This document shows positions 17,570-26,676 of a DNA stretch of 64,000 nucleotides, in pieces; position 1 is the stretch's first letter; each line of letters begins with the position of its first letter. Origin of the DNA: [Anoxybacillus] calidus (lineage in GTDB: Bacteria; Bacillota; Bacilli; Bacillales; Anoxybacillaceae); NCBI RefSeq assembly GCF_013760845.1, contig NZ_JACDUU010000003.1, positions 354,456 to 418,455 of the forward strand, written 5' to 3'. The position numbers and the translations under genes were made by a program. The notes under the pieces were generated by a model, which searched no databases, had not been told where the DNA came from, and saw only the letters and a program-made list of their open reading frames with translations.

Positions 17570-17938
17570 TTACTCTGTTTGCGATTGATTATATTTAATT
17601 TCATAAAGCATTTGCATGACGCGTAAAAAATCTTCTTCGCTAAATTCTTTTGCTTTTCGCAAAATCAACTTTGCTCGTTTTATGCCGATTTCCTTAATGA
17701 GATATTCGATTTCCGGGTCAAGCCCTGAAGAGTTGGAAACTTCTTGTTCCATCAATTCTGATGCAGGCACATCAAGAGCGGTTGAAAGCTTTAAAATGGT
17801 TTGTGTGTCGGGGATTTGTTCTCCCGATTCATATTTTTGAATTGTTGCCGTTCCTACTCGTACTTTTAGCGCTAATTCTTGCTGGCTCATTTTTCGTTGT
17901 TCGCGGTACTTTTTTATGTTTTGGCCAATTGTGTTCAT
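17570..17938 (-). CDS. XRE family helix-turn-helix regulator
   Basis: The start at 17938 (MNTIGQNIKKYREQRK) lies behind AAAGGAGG. The 122-residue protein has an HTH_3 domain at about residues 5-60 (SQQELALKVRVGTATIQKYE) and a helical C-terminal domain (LDPEIEYLIKEIGIKRAKLILRKAKEFSEEDFLRVMQMLYEIK). It resembles the small immunity/stress-type repressors of Bacillus. Target unknown. Confidence 0.8.
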   Translation of the reverse strand: MNTIGQNIKKYREQRKMSQQELALKVRVGTATIQKYESGEQIPDTQTILKLSTALDVPASELMEQEVSNSSGLDPEIEYLIKEIGIKRAKLILRKAKEFSEEDFLRVMQMLYEIKYNQSQTE

Positions 17939-18173
17939 TTTTTCTTCCTCCTTTATATTCATTATGTGAGTTTTCTATGTTTATCATATCATTTTTTTCG
18001 AATTGTACTTATCGAATGCTATCGTTTTTTGCATTAATTTAGGTAAAGTTTATTTAATTTGTCACATTTCTTATTAAGACATGGAGTTTTTTTGATTATA
18101 CATATTCATAGTGGTATAATCTAAAATTGCATATTTAACAGTATCCAAATTAAAGAAAATTAGGAGTGTTTTC

Positions 18174-18566
18174 ATGGCAAAGTTTGCAGTAGGTAGTATC
18201 GTAAAAGGAAAAGTAACAGGGATTCAGCCTTATGGTGTATTTGTAGCACTTGATGAAGATACGCAAGGGCTTGTACACATTTCGGAGATTGCGCATGGGT
18301 TTGTTAAAGACATCAATGAGCATGTGAGAGTTGGCGATGAAGTAACAGTGAAGGTTCTTTCTGTAGACGAAGAGTCAAAAAGAATCAGCCTTTCTATAAA
18401 GGCAACAGAAAGTCAGCCTGTAAAACAAGCATTGGTTGAGAAAAAAGTAAAACGGCAAGCAAAAATAAAAACGAGTGCCGAAGAACCAAGAGGATTTAAC
18501 ACATTAAAAGAGAAGTTACAAGAATGGATTGAACAGTCAAAGCGTGAAGATTTACTTAACAAATGA
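18174..18566 (+). CDS. yugI: S1 RNA-binding domain protein, YugI / general stress protein 13
   Basis: This 130-residue protein has one S1 OB-fold domain at residues 1-75 (GSIVKGKVTGIQPYGVFVAL, QGLVHISEIAHGFVKDI) and a basic tail. It corresponds to B. subtilis YugI (GSP13), a ribosome-associated stress protein. The start follows TAGGAG. It ends at hairpin element C. Confidence 0.87.
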   Translation: MAKFAVGSIVKGKVTGIQPYGVFVALDEDTQGLVHISEIAHGFVKDINEHVRVGDEVTVKVLSVDEESKRISLSIKATESQPVKQALVEKKVKRQAKIKTSAEEPRGFNTLKEKLQEWIEQSKREDLLNK

Positions 18567-18570
18567 CGAA

Positions 18571-18689
18571 AAGGGCTGACCCGAAAGTGTCTGACTTCAC
18601 GCACAATTCATGATATATAGTGATTGATCCATGTTATACACTATATATTGTAATTGTGGGGGACACTTCGCTTGGGGTCAGCCTCTTTT
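18571..18689. repeat. Hairpin element C between yugI and yuzA
   Basis: Ends AAGGGCTGACCC and GGGTCAGCCTCTTTT, inner AAGTGTCTGAC and GGACACTT, with an additional palindromic core (ATATATAGTG / CACTATATAT). Between convergent genes. Confidence 0.72.
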
Positions 18690-18709
18690 GTTTGCAGTTA
18701 GGCGCGTTT

Positions 18710-18757
18710 GCCTCCGCTTTTCTTATTGTCTAGCTCCGGCGCCTCCGCTTTTCTTAT
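18710..18757. repeat. 17-bp direct repeat at the 3' end of yuzA
   Basis: GCCTCCGCTTTTCTTAT occurs at 18710-18726 and again at 18741-18757, separated by TGTCTAGCTCCGGC. The second copy supplies the yuzA stop codon and last residue. The TGTCTAGCTCC core resembles repeats common between Bacillaceae genes. Confidence 0.6.
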
Positions 18758-18987
18758 GTCCTAGAAACTTTTGGTTCAGTGCGTCCGAGTTCTTCAGCTG
18801 GTTTGAATAAAAGGGCAAGGTTGATTAAACCCGCGATTCCGATAAGACTGTAAATGATGCGTGATAACCAAGAGTCTTGTCCTCCGAAAATAGCAGCAAC
18901 TAAGTCAAATTGAAAGAAGCCGATTAAGCCCCAGTTGATTGCTCCGATAATTGTAAGTAATAGTGCGATACGTTGAAGTGTACTCAT
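18754..18987 (-). CDS. yuzA: DUF378 family membrane protein, YuzA-like
   Basis: This 77-residue protein has two hydrophobic segments and the DUF378 pattern (LLLTIIGAINWGLIGFFQFDLV, IIYSLIGIAGLINLAL). It corresponds to B. subtilis YuzA. The start is behind AGGAGG. The last residues (SRT) come from the direct repeat, suggesting the 3' end was altered by it. Confidence 0.82.
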   Translation of the reverse strand: MSTLQRIALLLTIIGAINWGLIGFFQFDLVAAIFGGQDSWLSRIIYSLIGIAGLINLALLFKPAEELGRTEPKVSRT

Positions 18988-19130
18988 AAACGGATTCCTC
19001 CTTTTTTATATCATTCGCTTTTAGGTTGCATAACAAGTGATAAAAATATTCATTGCATTAAAGAAGTGTCTTTACTTTACATAACAGGGAAAAATTAATG
19101 ATAATGAAAGTGTGAAGGAGGGAATAAGTG

Positions 19131-20294
19131 ATGCAGAATTTTACGTTTCATAATCCGACAAAACTAATTTTCGGAAAGGGACAAATTGAACAACTAAAAC
19201 AAGAAATCCCTAAATATGGTAAAAAAGTTTTACTTGTATATGGTGGTGGCAGCATTAAACGTAACGGCTTGTACGATCAAGTTATGAACATTTTGAACGA
19301 GTTAGCTGTTGAAGTATTTGAGCTCCCGGGAGTGGAACCAAATCCGCGTCTTTCTACTGTACATAAAGGCGTAGATATTTGTAAAAAAGAAAATATTGAA
19401 TTTTTATTAGCCGTCGGCGGCGGTAGCGTGATCGACTGCACAAAAGCGATTGCCGCGGGGGCAAAATACGATGGTGACCCATGGGATTTCATTACGAAGA
19501 AAACGACAGTAACGGAAGCTCTTCCATTTGGTACGATTTTAACGCTGGCGGCAACCGGCTCAGAAATGAACTCTGGTTCCGTTATTACGAATTGGGAAAC
19601 AAAAGAGAAATATGGATGGGGAAGTCCTGTGACATTCCCTCAATTCTCTATTTTGGATCCAACCTACACATTGACGGTTCCAAAGGATCATACGATTTAC
19701 GGCATTGTTGATATGATGTCACACGTCTTTGAACAATATTTCCATAATGTAAAAAACACCCCTCTGCAAGACCGTATGTGCGAAGCGGTATTGCGTACGG
19801 TGATGGAAACAGCACCAAAGCTTGTTAATGATTTGGAAAATTATGAGCTGCGCGAAACGATTCTTTACTGTGGTACGATTGCCTTAAACGGTTTTCTGCA
19901 AATGGGCTTGCGCGGAGATTGGGCAACACATAGAATCGAACATGCTGTTTCTGCTGTTTATGATATCCCGCATGCAGGAGGGCTTGCGATTTTATTCCCA
20001 AATTGGATGAAACACGTGCTTGATGAAAACGTCGCTCGCTTTAAACAACTAGCGATTCGTGTGTTTGATGTTAACCCAGAAGGAAAATCTGACCGTGAAG
20101 TCGCTTTAGAAGGTATTGAAAAGCTGCGTGAGTTTTGGTCAAGCATCGGTGCCCCATCCCGTTTAGCTGATTACGGAATTGGCGAAGAAAATCTGGAATT
20201 AATGGCAGATAAGGCAATGGCGCATGATGAGCTCGGGCGGTTTAAACCATTAAATCGTGACGATGTCTTAGCGATTTTACGTGCCTCGCTTTAA
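19131..20294 (+). CDS. yugJ: Iron-containing alcohol dehydrogenase, YugJ/YugK type (butanol dehydrogenase-like)
   Basis: ATG 19131 (or the preceding GTG at 19128) follows GAAGGAGG. The 387-residue group III dehydrogenase has the NAD(P)-binding GGGSVID motif, the metal-binding [11 protein letters not shown] (Asp and first His), [20 protein letters not shown] (two further His) and [13 protein letters not shown]. It interconverts alcohols and aldehydes. B. subtilis has two adjacent copies, yugJ and yugK; only one is here, so the assignment to either is arbitrary. Confidence 0.83.
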   Translation: MQNFTFHNPTKLIFGKGQIEQLKQEIPKYGKKVLLVYGGGSIKRNGLYDQVMNILNELAVEVFELPGVEPNPRLSTVHKGVDICKKENIEFLLAVGGGSVIDCTKAIAAGAKYDGDPWDFITKKTTVTEALPFGTILTLAATGSEMNSGSVITNWETKEKYGWGSPVTFPQFSILDPTYTLTVPKDHTIYGIVDMMSHVFEQYFHNVKNTPLQDRMCEAVLRTVMETAPKLVNDLENYELRETILYCGTIALNGFLQMGLRGDWATHRIEHAVSAVYDIPHAGGLAILFPNWMKHVLDENVARFKQLAIRVFDVNPEGKSDREVALEGIEKLREFWSSIGAPSRLADYGIGEENLELMADKAMAHDELGRFKPLNRDDVLAILRASL

Positions 20295-20300
20295 TGTTTC

Positions 20301-20330
20301 AAAAGCTCATACGACATGTATGAGCTTTTT
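20301..20330 (+). terminator. Terminator after the alcohol dehydrogenase gene
   Basis: The stem AAAAGCTCATAC / GTATGAGCTTTTT lies 7 bases after the stop codon and ends in a T run. Confidence 0.85.
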
Positions 20331-20444
20331 CTAAAAAATGTCACAAATGAATTCGCTTACAAATTCTCCGCTAACTTGATTATCGAAGCTCATTTCGTTA
20401 AAGTGGAATAAGGTAAAAAATTTTTGGTTTGGAGGAACGAATAC

Positions 20445-21794
20445 ATGACACATATTCGTTTTGATTACTCAAAAGCATTATCTTTTTTTGGAGAACATGA
20501 GCTTACATATTTACGTGATGCAGTAAAGGTTGCGCATCATTCATTACATGAGAAGACAGGAGCGGGAAATGATTTTTTAGGCTGGATTGACCTTCCTGTC
20601 GATTATGATAAAGAAGAGTTTGCCCGCATTCAAAAAGCAGCGGAAAAAATTAAATCAGACTCTGACGTTTTGCTTGTCATCGGTATTGGCGGTTCTTACT
20701 TAGGAGCGCGCGCAGCGATTGAAATGTTGCAACACTCTTTCTATAACGCTCTTCCAACAGAAAAACGGAAAACACCACAAATTATTTTCGTTGGTAACAA
20801 CATCAGCTCCACATATATGAGAGATGTAATGGATTTGTTGGAAGGAAAAGACTTCTCCATTAACGTCATTTCTAAATCAGGAACAACAACAGAACCAGCG
20901 ATTGCTTTCCGCATTTTCCGTAAGTTGCTTGAAGAAAAATACGGAAAAGAGGAAGCACGTAAGCGTATTTATGCAACAACGGATAAAGCGCGCGGTGCAT
21001 TAAAAACGTTAGCAACAGAAGAAGGATATGAAACATTTATTATTCCAGATGATGTTGGTGGACGCTACTCTGTCTTAACAGCGGTTGGTTTGCTTCCAAT
21101 TGCGGTGAGCGGTGCGAACATTGAAGAAATGATGAAAGGGGCAGCTCAGGCTCGTGAAGACTTCAGTAAATCAGAGCTTGAAGAAAACCCTGCTTATCAG
21201 TACGCAGCTGTTCGCAACATCCTTTACAATAAAGGGAAAACGATTGAAATGCTTATTAACTATGAACCGGCGCTGCAATATTTTGCTGAGTGGTGGAAGC
21301 AGCTGTTTGGCGAGAGTGAAGGAAAAGATCAAAAAGGAATTTTCCCTGCATCTGCCAATTTCTCAACTGACCTTCACTCATTAGGGCAATATATCCAAGA
21401 AGGTCGCCGCGATTTATTTGAGACGGTATTAAAGGTGGAAAAGCCACGCCATGACTTAGTGATTGAGGCGGAAGAAAGTGATTTAGACGGATTGAATTAC
21501 TTAGCTGGCCAAACGGTTGATTTTGTCAACACGAAAGCATTTGAAGGAACGCTTCTTGCGCATACAGACGGTGGTGTGCCGAATTTAGTCATTACACTTC
21601 CAGAATTAAATGAATACACATTCGGTTATCTTGTGTATTTCTTTGAAAAAGCTTGCGCGATGAGCGGGTATTTGTTAGGTGTGAACCCGTTTGACCAACC
21701 AGGTGTAGAAGCGTACAAAGTGAATATGTTCGCACTTTTAGGTAAACCTGGGTATGAAGAGAAGAAAGCGGAGCTTGAAAAACGCTTGAAATAA
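20445..21794 (+). CDS. pgi: Glucose-6-phosphate isomerase
   Basis: The start ATG at 20445 ([10 protein letters not shown]) follows TTTGGAGGAA. The 449-residue glycolytic enzyme has the family signatures [16 protein letters not shown] (phosphate loop), [18 protein letters not shown] and [14 protein letters not shown]. It converts glucose-6-phosphate and fructose-6-phosphate. Gene order yugJ-pgi matches B. subtilis. A decayed prophage begins immediately after its stop. Confidence 0.95.
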   Translation: MTHIRFDYSKALSFFGEHELTYLRDAVKVAHHSLHEKTGAGNDFLGWIDLPVDYDKEEFARIQKAAEKIKSDSDVLLVIGIGGSYLGARAAIEMLQHSFYNALPTEKRKTPQIIFVGNNISSTYMRDVMDLLEGKDFSINVISKSGTTTEPAIAFRIFRKLLEEKYGKEEARKRIYATTDKARGALKTLATEEGYETFIIPDDVGGRYSVLTAVGLLPIAVSGANIEEMMKGAAQAREDFSKSELEENPAYQYAAVRNILYNKGKTIEMLINYEPALQYFAEWWKQLFGESEGKDQKGIFPASANFSTDLHSLGQYIQEGRRDLFETVLKVEKPRHDLVIEAEESDLDGLNYLAGQTVDFVNTKAFEGTLLAHTDGGVPNLVITLPELNEYTFGYLVYFFEKACAMSGYLLGVNPFDQPGVEAYKVNMFALLGKPGYEEKKAELEKRLK

Positions 21795-21806
21795 CGGTAT
21801 TTTTCG

Positions 21807-21932
21807 AAGAATCGAGAAAAGAAAAAGAGCAGATTTTCGGAGTGCAAAAATGGTGTTTGACTACATTTTGACCACATTTTTTCAAATGTGGTTTGACATG
21901 TACTCCGAAAATCTTTTTCTCGATTCTTTTTT
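21807..21932. repeat. Long imperfect inverted repeat between pgi and integrase remnant
   Basis: The left arm (21807-21844) and right arm (21902-21932) both contain GAATCGAGAAAA and GATTTTCGGAGT in opposite orientation; an inner hairpin ACCACATTTTTTCAAATGTGGT lies between them. The right arm encodes the last residues of the integrase remnant. It can terminate both pgi and the minus-strand integrase and may mark the prophage attachment junction. Confidence 0.6.
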
Positions 21933-22442
21933 CATTTTTTTCGTGATAGGGGTGTACGTATCCGCCGTGATGGAGATGCTTTCGTGGCCTAAGTTGAACG
22001 TGTTATGAAAGTATTTGACTGTTGACTCTTTTCTCGTTTTCAAAAGTTCATTAATGAAATTCTGGTATTGATGTCTGGAAATGTCCTTTACCCGTATATG
22101 GCCGAAAGAAGGAATAAAATACTTTATAGATGTATCTCAAATGTGTTCGGTACGTCCATTCTTTTACCTTCCCTTTTTTGTATGTATCGACCTATTCAAG
22201 CAAATCCTCTCTTACATACAAGCAGTCGATCGTTTTTCTTCATATATGCTTTCATATATACTTTCATATATACTCCGTTCGCTAATTCACACTCTAATTT
22301 CGCAGTGGCCAATTGCGCCTCTATCTTTGTTCGAAATCTTCGTTTCGTTGTTGTCTTTCTTTTCCCGGTCGATGGGCCAATCCCAACGTCCAGTTTGAGC
22401 ATCCGCTTTTCCCCGTCTTTGTACTTTTGAAAGGATGCCCAT
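21882..22442 (-). pseudogene. Phage tyrosine recombinase (integrase) remnant
   Basis: Two ends of an integrase survive on the minus strand. Near 21882-22000 is the C-terminal box (LGHESISITADTYTPITKK, with the conserved LGH and catalytic Tyr), and near 22196-22430 the N-terminal arm-binding domain (GPSTGKRKTTTKRRFRTK, EAQLATAKLECELANG). The catalytic middle is missing and frames change, leaving about 560 bases where about 1100 are expected. Confidence 0.75.
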
Positions 22443-22545
22443 GGATTGATGACTCCTTTTCTGTTATATTATCTTAAATGCCGATCGTCGTTTAGTATAA
22501 TGGGACGAACCGAAGAGCCAGTCACTTGACGCATATGTTCAGGCA

Positions 22546-22720
22546 TTGCTTTCGAGGCCTCACAAGTTTACGGGAAAGTCACTTTAATCAATCCGTTATA
22601 CGACTACATGGATGTACTTGAATTTGATTATTCTCCTCTTGGCATCAAAGGAAAATACGTTCGGATGGACGATACCACTCAAAGATGGTGCTCGAATGAG
22701 ACACGAAGTCTAGTGTCCAT
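22546..22720 (+). other. Unidentified gene fragment in prophage remnant
   Basis: An open stretch on the plus strand encodes protein-like sequence (FEASQVYGKVTLINPLYDY, MDVLEFDYSPLGIKGKYVRM) ending at a stop, without a start codon or ribosome site. I do not recognise the family. Its location between integrase and tail fragments suggests phage origin. Confidence 0.35.
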
Positions 22721-22753
22721 ATGATAGACCATGATTTTTTTCTTTCGAAATTC

Positions 22754-22937
22754 ATGAACAAAAAAGAAGAAAAAATTATTCAATTTACGAGGGTGGACTC
22801 GAATTACAGCAGCGGTCGCTCTCGTTTGATTTTTGACGGAGAAAGTGTAGTGCCCCCTGTATTTGGAGAGTTATACACTGTAACCGTATGACAGAGTGAT
22901 GGTATTCAAAGGTGGTGTTTTAGGAAAAATCGTTTGA
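22754..22937 (+). pseudogene. Small phage structural-type protein, frameshifted
   Basis: The first frame reads MNKKEEKIIQFTRVDSNYSS...RLIFDGES and stops at TGA; the next frame continues YDRVMVFKGGVLGKIV and stops. Joined, the two resemble the short tail/baseplate-associated phage proteins of the pattern 'SxNYxxGRPxIxFDGE...YxPxxNDRV'. One base-count change near 22885 breaks it. Confidence 0.5.
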
Positions 22938-23009
22938 GGAGAGAGATAAATCAAAATGAACTGGAACTAAATGACTATTTATTCGTCTAATAAATTGGAG
23001 GTGATAATT

Positions 23010-23393
23010 ATGCAGAAAGTCCTATTTGTTTTCTTAGGTATGTTTTTATTTTTAACAGCTTGCTCAACTCAGAGTTCAACAGATAACTCGACTGACAGTG
23101 CAACTCATGTAGAGTATCTAAAGGTGGAAGGTTACGTTGTTGAAAAGCGTGAACGTGGTGGTGTATATCAGTTGCTTGTTATCGGAAATATAACCAAAGA
23201 TGATGTGGAAAATAAGACAAAGCAGGAGTTGATTAAAGAAAGGAACGGCACATACTTCTATGTCAAAAAAGAAATTTATTCAAAGGTACAAGAAGGGCAG
23301 AAAGTGATTGTGTGGATGGAGAAAGGACAACCAGTAAACCTATCAACCCCTGCAGAAACTAGTGCAAAAAAGGTTGAAATAATCGAAGAATAG
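23010..23393 (+). CDS. DUF3221-like lipoprotein (copy 1)
   Basis: ATG 23010 follows TTGGAGGTG. The 127-residue protein has a lipoprotein signal (hydrophobic stretch ending LTAC, Cys near residue 19) and a small beta domain (VEGYVVEKRERGGVYQLLVI, DDVENKTKQELI) that fits the DUF3221 pattern of Bacillus cell-surface proteins. It is a tandem paralog of the next gene. Function unknown; possibly prophage cargo. Confidence 0.65.
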   Translation: MQKVLFVFLGMFLFLTACSTQSSTDNSTDSATHVEYLKVEGYVVEKRERGGVYQLLVIGNITKDDVENKTKQELIKERNGTYFYVKKEIYSKVQEGQKVIVWMEKGQPVNLSTPAETSAKKVEIIEE

Positions 23394-23456
23394 AAATGAT
23401 TTTCTGACATATTTTAACTAAAAAAGTAATAACATACGCGTAGAAAGGTTGATAGC

Positions 23457-23840
23457 GTGAAAAGACTGTTATTGATTCTATTTTTAATAACAGTGATTAT
23501 TTCTGGTTGTACAAATGAGAGTGGGAAAAAGACGTCTAAAACAAAGGAAAGGCCTAAATATCAAGAGTGTTCGGAAGAAGGCTATATTATAAGTAAAAAT
23601 GACGATTCCATTTGGGTTATTTCAACGATTGAAAAGGATGATATAAAGAATAAAACTGAAAAAGAACTAAATGAATTATTTCGATTTAAAGGTGTAGTTT
23701 TCGATATTCAAAATATTAGCAAAGAAACTAAAACGCGGTTAGAAGAAAAACAAAAGGTTAAAGTTTACTGTAATGAGATATTAAAGGAATCAGCCCCAAG
23801 TCAAGGAGAAGCAATTAAAATTGAAGTATTAGAAGAATAA
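23457..23840 (+). CDS. DUF3221-like lipoprotein (copy 2)
   Basis: GTG start behind GAAAGG; 127 residues, the same length as copy 1. It has a lipobox (IISGC) and the same core (EEGYIISKNDDSIWVIS, DDIKNKTEKELNEL, EKQKVKVYCNEI). The two copies have diverged strongly, so the duplication is old. Function unknown. Confidence 0.65.
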   Translation: MKRLLLILFLITVIISGCTNESGKKTSKTKERPKYQECSEEGYIISKNDDSIWVISTIEKDDIKNKTEKELNELFRFKGVVFDIQNISKETKTRLEEKQKVKVYCNEILKESAPSQGEAIKIEVLEE

Positions 23841-23919
23841 ACTTATACTGATCGTTCTTTAGGACAATAAGGAGCTTTTTAAGGCTCTTTATTTATTTCA
23901 TTAGGAAATGCGTGATTGA

Positions 23920-24315
23920 ATGGAACGATTTGATGTTGTTTTCAAAACTCGTGCTGCCATTTTTGGTGGTATTGTGGGTTTAACGACTAGATTGCTTGTT
24001 GCTCTATTTGGATGAGTGTTATTGATTATGGCAGCGGCGTAGCTGCAGAATATATAGAGAAAACATTATTTAGCAAAGTTGGATTGAAAGGGATAGTCAA
24101 AAAAGTTATGATCATTTGTAATGATTGCTCTTGTTTATCAAGTCGATAGTGCGCTCGGAATAAAAAATATGTTCCGAGATGCTACTATCGTTTTTTATAT
24201 GACCAACGAATTGTTAAGTATTTTTGAAAATGCGGGAAGAATGGGAGTAGCTGTTCCAGACAGCTTCATGCAAGCAGTAGAGATCCTTAAAGGAGAGGAG
24301 AAAAAGGATGAGTAG
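23920..24315 (+). pseudogene. Phage holin, frameshifted
   Basis: Three overlapping frames rebuild a holin of the phi29/TcdE-type family: MERFDVVFKTRAAIFGG... to a stop near 24013, then DYGSGVAAEYIEKTLFSKVG...KKVMI, then IALVYQVDSALGIKNMFRDA with the conserved FYMTNELLSIFENAGRMGV end. At least two frameshifts inactivate it. The 3' part overlaps the intact endolysin start, as in a lysis cassette. Confidence 0.7.
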
Positions 24316-24958
24316 AATGGACTTCATTAAAACGATTGTCCCTTACGCGCAACGGATTCAAAAAAAGTACAAAATTCTGACTTCTTTTGTGATTGCACAG
24401 GCTTGCCTTGAGAGTAATTATGGACAAAGTGGACTAGCTCAGAAGGGAGAAAATCTTTTCGGGATTAAAGGAAGTTATAAAGGGCAATCGATTACGATGA
24501 GGACTCATGAATATGAGAAAGGAAAAAAGGTATCGATTGATGCACCTTTCCGAAAATATCTTTCTTGGTATGAGAGTTTAGAAGACTTAGCTCAACTTTA
24601 CCACAACGGCGTATCCTGGGATAAAAACAAGTATCGTCCGATCATCGGTGAAACGAACTACATTCTCGCCTGCAAAAAAGTCCAGGAATGTGGATATTGC
24701 ACCGATCCGAATTATGAGGCGAAGCTAATGAATATCATTGAAAAATATGAACTTTATAAATATGATAAGGTTGGAAATAAGAGATTAGTGAAAGCTGCAG
24801 ACATAAAAGAAGAATCTCAAGTTTATATCGTGAAAAAAGGCGATACATTGAGCGCGATTGCAAGACGGTACAAAACAACAGTACAAAGTTTAGTTAAGTT
24901 GAACAACATCAAAAATCCTGATCTAATTCGTGTCGGACAAAAATTGCGCTTAAAATAG
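24308..24958 (+). CDS. Phage-type endolysin: GH73 glucosaminidase with LysM
   Basis: This 216-residue protein has an N-terminal GH73 glucosaminidase domain (about residues 5-150; [26 protein letters not shown] contains the catalytic Glu) and a C-terminal LysM wall-binding repeat (about 170-214; [19 protein letters not shown]). It has no signal peptide, as expected for an endolysin released by a holin, and overlaps the dead holin. Fully open, so it may have been kept or domesticated. A terminator follows directly. Confidence 0.82.
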   Translation: MSRMDFIKTIVPYAQRIQKKYKILTSFVIAQACLESNYGQSGLAQKGENLFGIKGSYKGQSITMRTHEYEKGKKVSIDAPFRKYLSWYESLEDLAQLYHNGVSWDKNKYRPIIGETNYILACKKVQECGYCTDPNYEAKLMNIIEKYELYKYDKVGNKRLVKAADIKEESQVYIVKKGDTLSAIARRYKTTVQSLVKLNNIKNPDLIRVGQKLRLK

Positions 24959-24989
24959 AGTCCCTGCCAAAACGGTAGGGACTTTTTTA
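24959..24989 (+). terminator. Terminator of the endolysin gene
   Basis: The stem AGTCCCTGCC / GGTAGGGACT with loop AAAAC is followed by TTTTTT. Confidence 0.85.
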
Positions 24990-25224
24990 TTAAGATAAGG
25001 GAAGGAAATTATTTGAATTATGTGGTAATAATAGTTAGTTTATGGTAATGTATTTCCAAAAAAGATAATGCTATATTACCTGGAATTTAGCGAAGAAATA
25101 ATCTGATCAGCAAATTTTATTTAGATTCGCATTTAATGAGATTTTTCTGGTCAACTACAAGGTAGTTCAAAAGGGATATGTTGTATGGAGAAATTATCTA
25201 GGTTTATTGCAAGGGGGAATTTTA

Positions 25225-25677
25225 ATGGAGAATACTATTCGTTTATTATCAGAAAGAGATTTAGAAGAAGTAGCTAAAGTTTTCACCTGTGTTTTTAGTT
25301 CGGAACCTTGGAACGAATCTTGGAGTTTCGAGACATCTTATAAACGATTGTTAGATATAAGTCAGACTCCTGGATATATAGGAATAGGTTATTTTGATTC
25401 CAACAATCGATTAATGGGGTTTTTAGTTGGAAACGAAGAGCAATGGGCAGATAGCAAAAGATTTTACATTAATGAAATCTGCGTTCTAGCTAATATTCAA
25501 CAAAAGGGAATTGGTACGAGCTTACTCAATTACTTAAAAAACATTCTTTTAAAGAAAAAAGTTGATTTAGCATATTTATCCACAGAGAGAGGAGAAGGAA
25601 AACCAGAGTTATTTTTTACAAAGAATGGCTATGTGACAAATAAATCAAGAATCTTAATGACAATGAAGATATCTTGA
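25225..25677 (+). CDS. GNAT family N-acetyltransferase
   Basis: ATG 25225 follows AAGGGGGA. The 150-residue protein has the GNAT core: FYINEICVLANIQQKGIGTSLLNYL is beta4 plus the acetyl-CoA pyrophosphate loop (QQKGIGTSL). Substrate unknown. It is a lone gene between the prophage remnant and the next small gene. Confidence 0.78.
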   Translation: MENTIRLLSERDLEEVAKVFTCVFSSEPWNESWSFETSYKRLLDISQTPGYIGIGYFDSNNRLMGFLVGNEEQWADSKRFYINEICVLANIQQKGIGTSLLNYLKNILLKKKVDLAYLSTERGEGKPELFFTKNGYVTNKSRILMTMKIS

Positions 25678-26003
25678 GGGGTTAGTAGCTTTTCTTTAGT
25701 GTTTTTATTTTTAATTAAGGAGTGCGTTAGTTAAAGAACGAAGGTCAACATTTGTTTTCTAAAGAAGCTATGTATGATGTGAAGAATGCTTAAAGCGTTT
25801 CATAGCCATTCATTTTCACTATTTCTAAAGAAGTGACGTATATTTTAGAAGCGCAAATGTTTATACGCAAAAAGCCCTCTCAAATGAGAAGGATTATATA
25901 TATTGGAATTAGTTTGAATTTTCAGGAATTATCAAACAGTATTAGGGAGGATTATTGAATAAGGAATTTAAATGAAACAATTGTTGTTCAGGAGGTTTAA
26001 TGA
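25678..26003. other. Gap of about 325 bases without a gene
   Basis: AT-rich; no credible reading frame, repeat or strong terminator was seen. It contains the promoter region of the following SnoaL-like gene, whose ribosome site (CAGGAGG) is at 25990. Confidence 0.4.
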
Positions 26004-26369
26004 ATGGGGTATAAAAAAGCATTACAGCAATACATAGAGGCAACGAATACCCATGATTTCAATAATGTGAAAAAAATGTTGCATGAAAATGCTATTTTTT
26101 GGTTTACAGACCAAACATGTACAACTATACAAGAAATCCAAAATTATTTTGAAAATGCTTGGGATATCATTAAAGAAGAAGTTTATACTGCAAACCATGT
26201 ACACTGGTTAACCGTTGATCAAAATTCTGCAACTTGTACTTATACCTATCATTATGAAGGTTATCATAACGGAGAATTTGTTTCGGGTAGTGGTAGAGCC
26301 ACTAATGTGTTCGTTAAAAACGAAAAAGGTGAATGGAAATTAATCCATGAGCATTTAAGCAGTCTCTAA
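26004..26369 (+). CDS. SnoaL/NTF2-like domain protein
   Basis: This 121-residue protein fits the SnoaL-like/DUF4440 cone fold: helix AALQQYIEATNTHDFNNVKKML, strand NAIFWFTDQTCTT, and C-terminal strands GRATNVFVKNEKGEWKLIHEHLS. Family members are small enzymes or stress-related ligand binders. The start follows CAGGAGG. The role is unknown. Confidence 0.65.
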   Translation: MGYKKALQQYIEATNTHDFNNVKKMLHENAIFWFTDQTCTTIQEIQNYFENAWDIIKEEVYTANHVHWLTVDQNSATCTYTYHYEGYHNGEFVSGSGRATNVFVKNEKGEWKLIHEHLSSL

Positions 26370-26587
26370 TCTTACAGCTATGTTGGATGGAGGAGTGATA
26401 GCTGAACAACAAAGAGAGAATATTTTACAAAAAAAGATGTGTAAAAAAGATCTTCTTATCCGAAAGGGGCTTTAAATACCCTAACAGTTGTTTTTTCTTC
26501 GCTTCAAATATTACCCACGGGACTGGAAGGTAGAGGTGAAAACAAGATGGACAGAAGATGGAACTTCAAAAATGGTTGAAATAAGCG

Positions 26588-26624
26588 GAGGGGCTTTCTT
26601 ATTATGGAAAGCCTCTTTTTGTAT
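26588..26624 (+). terminator. Hairpin terminator upstream of yugN
   Basis: The stem AGGGGCTTTC / GGAAAGCCTCT with loop TTATTAT, followed by TTTTTG, lies 50 bases before the yugN ribosome site. It ends whatever is transcribed from the left, or attenuates yugN. Confidence 0.7.
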
Positions 26625-26676
26625 AAGTAATATATTTACAATTGGGGCAACCTATCTAAAAAAGGAGGTTGTTCAT

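Noticed and set aside
22068..22430. Plus-strand frames over the integrase remnant
   Set aside because: They are antisense shadows of the minus-strand integrase fragment and lack ribosome sites.
26488..26676. In-frame extension of yugN by 63 residues
   Set aside because: It runs through a terminator hairpin, lacks a ribosome site, and the family start fits the ATG at 26677 behind AAAGGAGG.
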